DNA of 5,604 bases from an uncultured beta proteobacterium (GCA_903917505.1 CAIXAY010000276.1:1-5604), one strand, 5' to 3'; numbered from the stretch's first letter, positions 1-5,254 are shown. A program made the numbers and translations. Notes: generated by a model from the letters alone, not told the origin.

Positions 1-150
1 GAATACAAGACCGGCGCGCGCAGCCTGCGCGGCATCTTCGAGGAGTTGATGACGCCGGTTCTCTATATCGTGCCCGACAACCCCGATATTCACCGCGTCG
101 AAATTACCTCGCTGTTCGAGGACCCGAAGCTTTTCCGACGCAAGGCGTAG
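1..150 (+). CDS. ClpX-like AAA+ ATPase, C-terminal fragment (5' end outside window)
   Basis: Frame 1 is open from the first base to a TAG at 148-150 and encodes 49 residues that begin EYKTGARSLRGIFEEL. The TGAR-LR-I-EE pattern is the sensor II region of ClpX/HslU-type AAA+ unfoldases; the arginine of GAR (residue 7 of the fragment) contacts ATP in ClpX. A short C-terminal small-domain tail follows, with the tyrosine-proline spacing (YIVP) seen in ClpX. The protein would unfold substrates, in ClpX for delivery to ClpP in the cytoplasm. The tail (SLFEDPKLFRRKA) is shorter than and unlike that of canonical E. coli ClpX, so this may be a ClpX paralogue of the kind often annotated simply as AAA family ATPase. 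The N-terminal zinc-binding domain and Walker motifs lie outside the window and cannot be checked. Confidence 0.8.
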   Translation, partial: EYKTGARSLRGIFEELMTPVLYIVPDNPDIHRVEITSLFEDPKLFRRKA

Positions 151-153
151 GCG

Positions 154-597
154 TCAGCGGTAGACCAGCACCGGAATCTTGCTGTGCGTCAGCACCTTGT
201 TGGTCTCGCTGCCGAGCAGCAGGCTGGTCAGTCCGCGCCGGCCGTGCGATGACATGAAGATCAGGTCGCAGCCGCTCTGCGTCGCGGCCTCGATGATCGC
301 CTCGTAGGGAATGTCGCTGGTCAGGGTCAGCTTGGTGCACGGCACGCCGGCCTCGATGCACAGCTTTTCGACGAAACCGAGGTTTTCCTCGGCCTGCTGC
401 GACGCGAGTTCGGCAAATTGCTCGGGCGTTGTCGGATCGATCAGCGCGCCCTCGCCGTAATAAGTCACCGGATATTCGGGTTTGGCGTAGAAAGCGGTGA
501 TGCGCGCGCCGGCCTCCTTGGCGAAGGACACCGCGCGGCGGGCGGTCTCCTGCGAAAGCGGCGAACCTTCAGTAGGGACAAGAATGTGCTTGAACAT
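154..597 (-). CDS. Universal stress protein, UspA family
   Basis: This 147-residue protein is the normal length for a single-domain UspA protein, a cytoplasmic Rossmann-like fold that usually dimerises and often binds ATP. The N-terminus MFKHILVPTEGS is the first beta strand and phosphate-loop region of the family. The C-terminal SSHGRRGLTSLLLGSET (116-132) corresponds to the ATP motif G-2x-G-9x-G-S. Here the first glycine is Ser116, while Gly119, Gly129 and Ser130 are kept with exact spacing. The chain ends with the family strand IPVLVYR. The start at 597 is supported by AAGGAG (complement of 603-608) five bases upstream. The gene is transcribed away from the hemerythrin gene and converges on the ClpX-like gene with a 3-base gap. 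Family membership is clear. The stress it answers to is not shown by the sequence; UspA proteins next to anaerobic genes are often induced by low oxygen. Confidence 0.95.
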   Translation of the reverse strand: MFKHILVPTEGSPLSQETARRAVSFAKEAGARITAFYAKPEYPVTYYGEGALIDPTTPEQFAELASQQAEENLGFVEKLCIEAGVPCTKLTLTSDIPYEAIIEAATQSGCDLIFMSSHGRRGLTSLLLGSETNKVLTHSKIPVLVYR

Positions 598-631
598 AAT
601 GACTCCTTGGTTTTGTTATCGTTATGTCTTC

Positions 632-661
632 AATATAGCCGGAAAATTGCCCGCGCGACAA
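632..661 (-). promoter_or_regulatory. Probable sigma70-type promoter of the universal stress gene
   Basis: Read on the - strand, TTGTCG (complement of 656-661) is followed after 18 bases by TATATT (complement of 632-637). These match the -35 and -10 consensus at 4 of 6 and 5 of 6 positions. Transcription would begin near 625, giving a leader of about 28 bases that includes the AAGGAG ribosome site. The stretch is visibly more AT-rich than its surroundings. No FNR/Dnr-type TTGAT-N4-ATCAA site is present. Confidence 0.45.
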
Positions 662-698
662 CCCGGCGATGCTATCCTTCGTGGTCAGGGCCGCCGGG

Positions 699-727
699 CT
701 GCCGCGTGCCGCGGATCTGCGCGGCAG
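699..727 (+). repeat. GC-rich inverted repeat (stem-loop) upstream of the hemerythrin gene
   Basis: CTGCCGCG (699-706) and CGCGGCAG (720-727) are perfect 8-base inverted arms, extended inward by a T-G wobble pair (707/719), around a loop of about 11 bases. It ends 29 bases before the hemerythrin start codon. No T-run follows, so it is not a classical terminator. It may be a 5' leader structure, or chance in GC-rich DNA. No convincing + strand promoter was found between 598 and 756. Confidence 0.35.
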
Positions 728-756
728 GCGCACCGATTCAAGCAGAAAGGTATTTC

Positions 757-1197
757 ATGACCACACTACGCGAAATGATGGCCGACGACCATCGCTGCTG
801 CGACGAGGGTTTTGTCGCCGTCGAGCAGGCCGTTGCGGCGGCGGCGTGGGACGCCGCCGGCAAGGCCTTCGCCCGCTTCGAGCAGGCCATGCAGCGGCAT
901 TTTTCCGCTGAGGAAACGGTCCTCTTCCCGGCTTTCGAAGAACGTACCGGCATGCGCATGGGGCCGACCCAGGTGATGCGCGCCGAGCATGCGCAGATGC
1001 GCCAGTTGCTTGCCGCCGCGGAAGCATCGCTGGCCGCGCAAGACGCCGAGGACTACTCGGGCAACGCCGAAACCCTGCTGATCATGATGCAACAGCACAA
1101 CATGAAGGAGGAGAACGTTCTCTATCCGATGTGCGAGCAGCATCTGGGCGGCGCGCCGGAACTGCTTGAGCGCTTGCGCCGCGCCATCACCGCCTGA
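757..1197 (+). CDS. Hemerythrin (HHE) domain protein
   Basis: The 146-residue product is a four-helix-bundle hemerythrin-like protein that binds a di-iron centre and, in this family, O2 or NO. The ligand pattern is visible: His12 (DDHRCCDE), His48-x3-Glu52 (HFSAEE), His78 (EHAQM) and His114-x3-Glu118 (HNMKEEN), the last followed by LYP as in most HHE domains. Length and spacing fit a complete single domain, with no extra signalling domain or signal peptide, so a soluble cytoplasmic role is expected. The reading frame is open far upstream (to 418), but that part is the antisense of the stress gene. ATG 757 is preferred because AGAAAGG (744-750) lies six bases before it and the family N-terminus starts there. 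It is the first gene of a tight run that ends in hemN, which suggests oxygen or nitric oxide sensing, storage or iron-centre repair rather than oxygen transport. Confidence 0.93.
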   Translation: MTTLREMMADDHRCCDEGFVAVEQAVAAAAWDAAGKAFARFEQAMQRHFSAEETVLFPAFEERTGMRMGPTQVMRAEHAQMRQLLAAAEASLAAQDAEDYSGNAETLLIMMQQHNMKEENVLYPMCEQHLGGAPELLERLRRAITA

Positions 1198-1201
1198 CGC
1201 G

Positions 1202-1426
1202 ATGAGCAGCGCCCCCACCGTCATCGACGGCCGCGAGATGGAGCCGCCCGAGCCCTTCGTCCGCACCATGCAGGCGCTTGCCGCCAGCGGGCCGGGCCAG
1301 CGCGTGCTGTTGCGCCTGACTCGGGAGCCTTTCCCGCTTTACCAGGCGTTGGCCAGCCAGGGTTTTTTGTGGCGGACCGAGCGCAGTGCCGAGGGTATCG
1401 TCGAAGTGCTGATGTGGCGGGAATGA
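1202..1426 (+). CDS. DUF2249 domain protein
   Basis: This 74-residue protein is almost entirely one DUF2249 domain. The family hallmarks are the N-terminal IDGREMEPPEPFVRT (residues 8-22), where the domain normally has D-R-x-x-PPEP, and REPFPLYQAL (41-50), then GF and a closing beta strand EVLMWRE. The fold is small and TusA/SirA-like, and the molecular function is unknown. Members recur beside hemerythrins, denitrification genes and di-iron repair genes. The start is ATG 1202, four bases after the hemerythrin stop; an in-frame TTG at 1166 would add 12 residues of overlap and is less likely. No strong Shine-Dalgarno sequence is visible, so translation is probably coupled to the hemerythrin gene. 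Its TGA is in the same frame as the next gene, with 16 sense codons between. Confidence 0.88.
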   Translation: MSSAPTVIDGREMEPPEPFVRTMQALAASGPGQRVLLRLTREPFPLYQALASQGFLWRTERSAEGIVEVLMWRE

Positions 1427-1474
1427 CGCGCCGCGGGCCTGGAATCGGCGCAAGAGATCGGGACTGGCACCGGC

Positions 1475-2770
1475 ATGCAGCAACTGCTCGCCTTTGATCA
1501 ATCGCCGCCGCTGGCGGCGCCGCTGCGCTTTTTCCTGAGCGCGCCGCTGTTCGGCATGCTCGCCGGGTTGCTGTTGCTGTGGGCCGGACCGGATTTCCTG
1601 GCCTCGCGCTGGACGCCGGTGGCGCTGGCGCTGACCCACCTGCTGACCGTCGGCTTCATGCTGCACATCATGCTCGGCGCGCTGCTGCAGATTCTGCCGG
1701 TGGTCGCCGGCGCCAATATGGCGCGGCCGATGCGCGTGGCCAACCTCGTGCATGCGGCGATCAGTTTGGGAACGCTCGTGCTGGTCGCTGCCTTCCTGAG
1801 TTTTTCGCCGTGGCTGTTCAATGCCGCGGCGCTGCTGCTGGCCGCCGGCGTCGCGTTCTTCGTCGCTGCCGCAGCGCAGGCGCTGCGCGGCGTCGCCTCG
1901 ACGGGCCACACCATCGCCGGCCTGAAGCTCGCGCTTGTCGGCCTGGGCGTGACGGTCGGCCTTGGCGTGCTGCTGTCGATTTCGCTGGGCTTCTCGCTCA
2001 ATCTGAACGTGCTGCAACTTGCCGATGTGCATCTGGCCTGGGGCTTCGTCGCCTGGGCGACGGTCTTGCTCGCCGCGGTAGGCTACGTGGTCGTGCCGAT
2101 GTTCCAGCTCACGCCCGCTTACCCCGAATGGTTCGCCAGGGCCTTCTGCCTCTCGGCGCTGGCGCTGCTGTCCTTGTGGAGCATCGCCGAATTGGCCGGA
2201 TGGGAGCGCGCGGCGGCGCTCTCGAGCCTGGCCACGGTTTCTCTTGCCGCGCTTTTTGCCGGCGTGACCCTGGCGATCCAGCGGCGCAGCAAGCGCGCGC
2301 GTTTCGATGCGACCCAGCAGCTGTGGCGCTGGGCCATGCTCAGCGCGCTCGCCGCCTGCCTGCTATGGATTGCCACGCGAATGCCGACGGCGCTTGCCGA
2401 ATGGCCGCTCTGGCCCATGCTGTTCGCGGTCCTGCTGATCCATGGCGGCTTCGTCTCGGTGCTGACCGGCATGCTTTACAAGATCGTACCTTTCCTGATC
2501 TGGCTGCACCTGCAGAACCGGGGGCAGGGGCGCGTGCTGGCGCCGAACATGAAGAAGATCATCGGCGAACGCGCAATGCACGGCCAGATGCTCGCGCATT
2601 TCGCCGCGTGCGGCCTGCTGCTGCTCACCGTGTTCTGGCCGCAGGCCTTTGTCTACCCGGCCGGGCTGGCGCTCGTCGCGAGCAATGGCTGGCTCTTGCG
2701 CAACCTGCTGGCGGCGGTTTCGCTCTATCGGCGCCAGTTGCGGGTCATCGCGTCGCTACCCGGCCAATGA
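1475..2770 (+). CDS. Polytopic membrane protein, NnrS / heme-copper-oxidase-subunit-I-like
   Basis: The product has 431 residues and about 12 hydrophobic segments, roughly at 17-37, 46-77, 89-109, 112-137, 146-171, 183-209, 222-243, 247-268, 283-301, 310-345, 370-390 and 393-416. Histidines sit inside or at the ends of several: His55 and His64 in segment 2 (THLLTVGFMLHIMLGALLQ), His186 in segment 6, His323 in segment 10 (IHGGFVSVLTGMLYKIVPFL) and His345 at its end. Twelve segments with histidines in segments 2, 6 and 10 recall heme-copper oxidase subunit I and NnrS-type heme proteins, but the paired copper-ligand histidines of segment 7 are absent, so it is unlikely to be an oxidase. A heme-binding membrane protein linked to nitric oxide or oxygen metabolism is my inference. 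ATG 1475 is the first start codon after the preceding in-frame stop; its ribosome site is weak. The stop overlaps the next start as ATGA. Confidence 0.85.
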   Translation: MQQLLAFDQSPPLAAPLRFFLSAPLFGMLAGLLLLWAGPDFLASRWTPVALALTHLLTVGFMLHIMLGALLQILPVVAGANMARPMRVANLVHAAISLGTLVLVAAFLSFSPWLFNAAALLLAAGVAFFVAAAAQALRGVASTGHTIAGLKLALVGLGVTVGLGVLLSISLGFSLNLNVLQLADVHLAWGFVAWATVLLAAVGYVVVPMFQLTPAYPEWFARAFCLSALALLSLWSIAELAGWERAAALSSLATVSLAALFAGVTLAIQRRSKRARFDATQQLWRWAMLSALAACLLWIATRMPTALAEWPLWPMLFAVLLIHGGFVSVLTGMLYKIVPFLIWLHLQNRGQGRVLAPNMKKIIGERAMHGQMLAHFAACGLLLLTVFWPQAFVYPAGLALVASNGWLLRNLLAAVSLYRRQLRVIASLPGQ

Positions 2771-3162
2771 TCTACCTGGCGCTCAAGCATCTGCATGTGA
2801 GCTGCGTCGTGGCGAGTGGCGCCGGCTTCCTGCTGCGTGGACTGTGGATGCTGGCCGGGCGGCCGTTGAGCCAGCGCTGGGTGCGTATCCTCCCGCACAT
2901 CGTCGACACGGTTCTCCTGACGAGCGCGATCGCCCTAGCCGTGGTCAGCCGTCAGTATCCCATTGTGCTGCCCTGGCTAACGGCCAAGGTGATCGGCCTC
3001 GTCGCCTATATCCTTTGCGGCACGATGGCGCTCAAGCGCGGCAGGACCCGGGCCGCGCGCGCCGCTTTCTTCGCCGCCGCCCTGCTGATTTACGCCTGGA
3101 TCGTTTCAGTCGCCCTGACCCGCAATCCGCTTGGCGTGTTTGCCTTGTTCTCACCGGCCTGA
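2767..3162 (+). CDS. SirB2-family four-segment membrane protein
   Basis: The product has 131 residues and four hydrophobic segments (about 10-30, 43-62, 68-89, 97-117). It follows the SirB2 family pattern: LKHLHVSC at the N-terminus (His8, His10), LLRGLWML, ILPHIVDTVLL (His44), WLTAKVIGLVAYI (Lys74) and the closing YAWIVSVALTRNP. SirB2 was named from a Salmonella invasion regulator locus, and its biochemical role is unknown; the name should not be read as evidence for virulence regulation. The start codon overlaps the upstream stop by 4 bases (ATGA), so translational coupling is likely. hemN begins 14 bases after its stop. Four small segments with an N-terminal histidine motif, placed just before a coproporphyrinogen oxidase, also resemble the layout of HemJ (see findings). 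Assignment to the SirB2 family is firm; function is not. Confidence 0.9.
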   Translation: MIYLALKHLHVSCVVASGAGFLLRGLWMLAGRPLSQRWVRILPHIVDTVLLTSAIALAVVSRQYPIVLPWLTAKVIGLVAYILCGTMALKRGRTRAARAAFFAAALLIYAWIVSVALTRNPLGVFALFSPA

Positions 3163-3176
3163 GGTACACTGAGCCC

Positions 3177-4571
3177 ATGAACTTCCGCACAGCCACTGTC
3201 GTCTTCGAGCCGCAGACCATCACCCGCTTCGACATCAATGGTCCGCGCTACACCTCGTATCCGACCGCCGATCGCTTCGCCGATGGCTTTGCCGCCGAGC
3301 GCTGCCGCCATTGGCTGGGCCAGCCAAGGGCGCAGCCGCTGTCGCTGTATTTCCACATCCCCTTTTGCAACACCATCTGCTACTACTGCGCGTGCAACAA
3401 GATCATCACCAAGGACCACGGGCGTTCGTCCAAGTACCTGAAGTATCTGGCGCGCGAACTGGACCTGCAAAGCAGCTGCCTCGCGCCCGGCGAAAATGAA
3501 CTGTCCGAAGTCGCCCAACTGCACTGGGGCGGCGGCACGCCGACCTTCCTCTCGCACGACGAGATGCGCCAGCTGATGGCTGCGACGCGCCGGCATTTCC
3601 GACTCGTAGCCGACGGCGAATACTCGATCGAAGTCGATCCGCGCAAGGTCGATCGGGCCACCGTCGAGTTGCTCGGCGAACTCGGGTTCAACCGCATGAG
3701 CATCGGCGTGCAGGATTTCGACGAGCGCGTGCAACAGGCGGTCAATCGTATTCAAAGCGAAGCCGAAACCGTCGCCGTGATCACCGCGGCCCGCGACAAC
3801 GGCTTCAAGTCGATCAGCATCGACCTGATCTACGGCTTGCCGCGGCAGACGGTGAGCGGCTTTGCGCACACCCTCGATCGCGTCATCGCGGCCAGCCCGG
3901 AACGCCTGTCGGTCTACAACTACGCGCATCTGCCCAGCCTGTTCAAGCCGCAGCGTCGCATTCTCGAAGCCGACATGCCGATGCCCGAGGCGCGCCTGCA
4001 AATCCTGGCCATGGCCATCGCCAAGCTCACCGATGCGGGCTACGTCTATATCGGCATGGACCACTTCGCCAAGCCCGACGACGAACTGGCCATCGCCCAG
4101 CGCGAGGCGCGCCTGCACCGCAATTTCCAGGGCTATTCGACGCACTCGGACTGCGACATGTTGTCTTTCGGCATTTCGGCGATCAGCAAGGTCGGCGCGA
4201 GCTACTACCAGAACGTCAAGACGCTCGATGAGTACTACGAGCGCCTAGACCAGGGCGAGCTGCCGATCTATCGCGGCATCGAGCTCGACGCCGACGACAT
4301 TCTCCGGCGCTCCATCATTCAATCGCTGATGTGTCACTTCGAGCTGTCGTTCGCGGCGATCGAGGCGGCGCAGGCCATCGATTTCCGCGCCTACTTCGCG
4401 ACCGAGCTTGAAGCGTTGCGCGAGATGGAAGCGGCCGGCCTGCTGCGCGTCGAGGCGCAGGGCCTCACCGTGCTGCCGCGCGGCCGCATGCTGGTGCGCG
4501 CGATTTCGATGGTCTTCGACAAGCGCCTGCGCGCCGACCGCGACAACAAGCGTTATTCGAAGGTCATTTGA
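3177..4571 (+). CDS. hemN: Oxygen-independent coproporphyrinogen III dehydrogenase (radical SAM)
   Basis: HemN converts coproporphyrinogen III to protoporphyrinogen IX by oxidative decarboxylation of two propionates, using S-adenosylmethionine and a 4Fe-4S cluster, in the cytoplasm and without O2. The 464-residue length matches E. coli HemN (457). The cluster motif is HIPFCNTICYYCACNK, with Cys64, Cys68 and Cys71 as CxxxCxxC and the HemN-specific extra Cys73; Tyr58 precedes it as in E. coli. WGGGTP (117-122), the IEVDP strand (151-155), RMSIGVQDFD (173-182), IDLIYGLP (215-222) and RNFQGYST (315-322) are all present, followed by the C-terminal HemN domain. This marks a true HemN rather than the related heme chaperone HemW, which is shorter and lacks the fourth cysteine. 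The frame is open upstream to 2649, but that overlaps the SirB2 gene. ATG 3177 starts the family N-terminus; a GAGG at 3161-3164 is 12 bases away, so the ribosome site is weak. All key residues are intact. Confidence 0.97.
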   Translation: MNFRTATVVFEPQTITRFDINGPRYTSYPTADRFADGFAAERCRHWLGQPRAQPLSLYFHIPFCNTICYYCACNKIITKDHGRSSKYLKYLARELDLQSSCLAPGENELSEVAQLHWGGGTPTFLSHDEMRQLMAATRRHFRLVADGEYSIEVDPRKVDRATVELLGELGFNRMSIGVQDFDERVQQAVNRIQSEAETVAVITAARDNGFKSISIDLIYGLPRQTVSGFAHTLDRVIAASPERLSVYNYAHLPSLFKPQRRILEADMPMPEARLQILAMAIAKLTDAGYVYIGMDHFAKPDDELAIAQREARLHRNFQGYSTHSDCDMLSFGISAISKVGASYYQNVKTLDEYYERLDQGELPIYRGIELDADDILRRSIIQSLMCHFELSFAAIEAAQAIDFRAYFATELEALREMEAAGLLRVEAQGLTVLPRGRMLVRAISMVFDKRLRADRDNKRYSKVI

Positions 4572-4590
4572 CGCGCGGGAAGAATCCGGG

Positions 4591-4872
4591 CTATCGCTTT
4601 GCCGCTGATTTGTGTACGGCGCTGCGCTCCCGTTTCCCGACAGCCACGACAACCACGATCAGTTCCTTGTCGCGGACTTCGTACACCAGTCGATAACCCA
4701 TGCTGCGCAACTTGATCTTGTAGCGGTCCTTTTGGCCGCGCAGCTGGGCAGAAGGTACGCGCGGATTCTCCAGACGCTCGGCCAGTTTGCTCTTGAACTG
4801 TTGCCGCGTTGCGCTATCGAGCTTCTTCCATTCTTTCAGAGCATCTTCCAGGAAGGCAAGTTCAAAGCTCAT
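4591..4872 (-). CDS. relE: RelE-family type II toxin (ribosome-dependent mRNA interferase)
   Basis: The 93-residue product lines up without gaps with E. coli RelE (95 residues) as I remember it. Matching stretches include ALKEWKKL, the LRG turn, YKIKLRS-GYRLVY (51-64) and VGKRERS (78-84). RelE cleaves mRNA in the ribosomal A site. Catalytic Lys52, Lys54, Arg61 and Arg81 are conserved, but the position of the catalytic Tyr87 is His87 here. The start at 4872 lies inside the 3' end of the antitoxin gene (11-base overlap), so the two are co-transcribed and probably translationally coupled; an AAGG lies nine bases before the ATG. The gene converges on hemN with a 19-base gap and no recognisable terminator. 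The pair is a common mobile or genome-stabilising cassette. Confidence 0.94.
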   Translation of the reverse strand: MSFELAFLEDALKEWKKLDSATRQQFKSKLAERLENPRVPSAQLRGQKDRYKIKLRSMGYRLVYEVRDKELIVVVVAVGKRERSAVHKSAAKR

Positions 4873-5110
4873 CGAGTTTGACCTTGATGACCTTCTGTCC
4901 TCTGCGGGCGTCAGCGATGGCGTTTAGCTCCAGGTCTTCGAGCCTTTCCATTAGCGCCTCGTAGGCTTTCGCCGGCACGCAGTAAAAGGCGGGTTCGTTG
5001 CGGTTGAGAATCGCGACCGCAAATCCATCGCCTGCGGCAACGGTGCCCATCGGGTTTTTTTTCAGTTCGGAGACGCTCGCTGCTGTTTCGCTAAGTATGA
5101 GGTGCGTCAT
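4862..5110 (-). CDS. Type II antitoxin, Phd/YefM (StbD/RelB) family
   Basis: The 82-residue product starting MTHLILSETAASVSELKKNP has the N-terminal Phd/YefM-type DNA-binding fold: SVSELKKNP (12-20), then AVAILNRNEPAFYCVPAKAY (31-50) and the helix YEALMERLEDLEL. The C-terminal RRGQKVIKVKLDEL should wrap the RelE toxin and block it. The closest named relatives are plasmid StbD and the P307 RelB antitoxins, not the ribbon-helix-helix RelB of the E. coli chromosome. The frame stays open to a start at 5161 that would add 17 residues (MLLLMLIFVLLLALGLA). I reject that start because those codons are the operator repeats read through and the family begins at M18. No strong Shine-Dalgarno is visible before 5110. 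The antitoxin, alone or with RelE, probably represses its own promoter through the repeats at 5111-5163. Confidence 0.92.
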   Translation of the reverse strand: MTHLILSETAASVSELKKNPMGTVAAGDGFAVAILNRNEPAFYCVPAKAYEALMERLEDLELNAIADARRGQKVIKVKLDEL

Positions 5111-5168
5111 GGCTAATCCGAGTGCTAATAATAGCACGAATATTAGCATCAATAACAGCACTCTACAA
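5111..5168 (-). promoter_or_regulatory. Promoter and repeat-array operator of the toxin-antitoxin pair
   Basis: An AT-rich island immediately precedes the antitoxin start. Repeats include GCTAAT at 5112-5117 and 5124-5129, exactly 12 bases apart, and the inverted ATTAGC at 5142-5147. TGCTAATA (5123-5130) and TATTAGCA (5141-5148) are perfect 8-base inverted arms. GTGCTA-ATAA-TAGCAC (5122-5137) is a second nested palindrome, and AATAATAGCAC (5127-5137) recurs as AATAACAGCAC (5151-5161). On the - strand a -35-like TTGTAG (complement of 5163-5168) and a -10-like TAATAT (complement of 5140-5145) are 17 bases apart and are covered by these repeats. Binding of the antitoxin complex would therefore block RNA polymerase, the usual autoregulation of such pairs. 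Confidence 0.7.
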
Positions 5169-5254
5169 TGCGCGGAGATTTACCATTGACGAGTTGGCGC
5201 AGATGCGGGAGGTCTGTGCGTTAAACTCTCGGCTCTGTCATCACTGCTCGGCAC

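Noticed and set aside
418..756. 113-codon upstream extension of the hemerythrin frame
   Set aside because: It is mostly antisense to the universal stress gene, has no hemerythrin-like content, and ATG 757 has a good ribosome site at the family N-terminus.
1494..1503. TTGATCAATC resembling an FNR site
   Set aside because: The half-sites overlap instead of being four bases apart, and it lies inside the membrane-protein coding sequence, not in a promoter.
1187..2032. 281-codon Gln/Arg/His-rich open frame on the - strand
   Set aside because: It is the antisense of Leu/Ala codons of the membrane protein, with low complexity and no family resemblance.
1579..2766. Long upstream extension of the SirB2 frame
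   Set aside because: It is a shadow of the 1475-2770 gene, rich in Arg/Gly/Ala; the overlapping ATGA start at 2767 gives a complete family-length protein.
2649..3176. 176-codon upstream extension of the hemN frame
   Set aside because: It overlaps the SirB2 and membrane-protein genes in another frame and is low-complexity Arg/Ala/Pro-rich; HemN homologues start at about ATG 3177.
3090..4145. 351-codon open frame on the - strand opposite hemN
   Set aside because: Long antisense frames are expected opposite GC-rich genes. It has no recognisable domain and lies opposite a fully conserved hemN.
4572..4590. Possible terminator between hemN and relE
   Set aside because: No inverted repeat with a T-run is present in the 19-base gap on either strand.
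5111..5161. Hydrophobic N-terminal extension of the antitoxin (MLLLMLIFVLLLALGLA) resembling a signal peptide
   Set aside because: It is the AT-rich operator repeat read as codons. The Phd/YefM family starts at the internal Met encoded at 5108-5110, and an antitoxin must be cytoplasmic.
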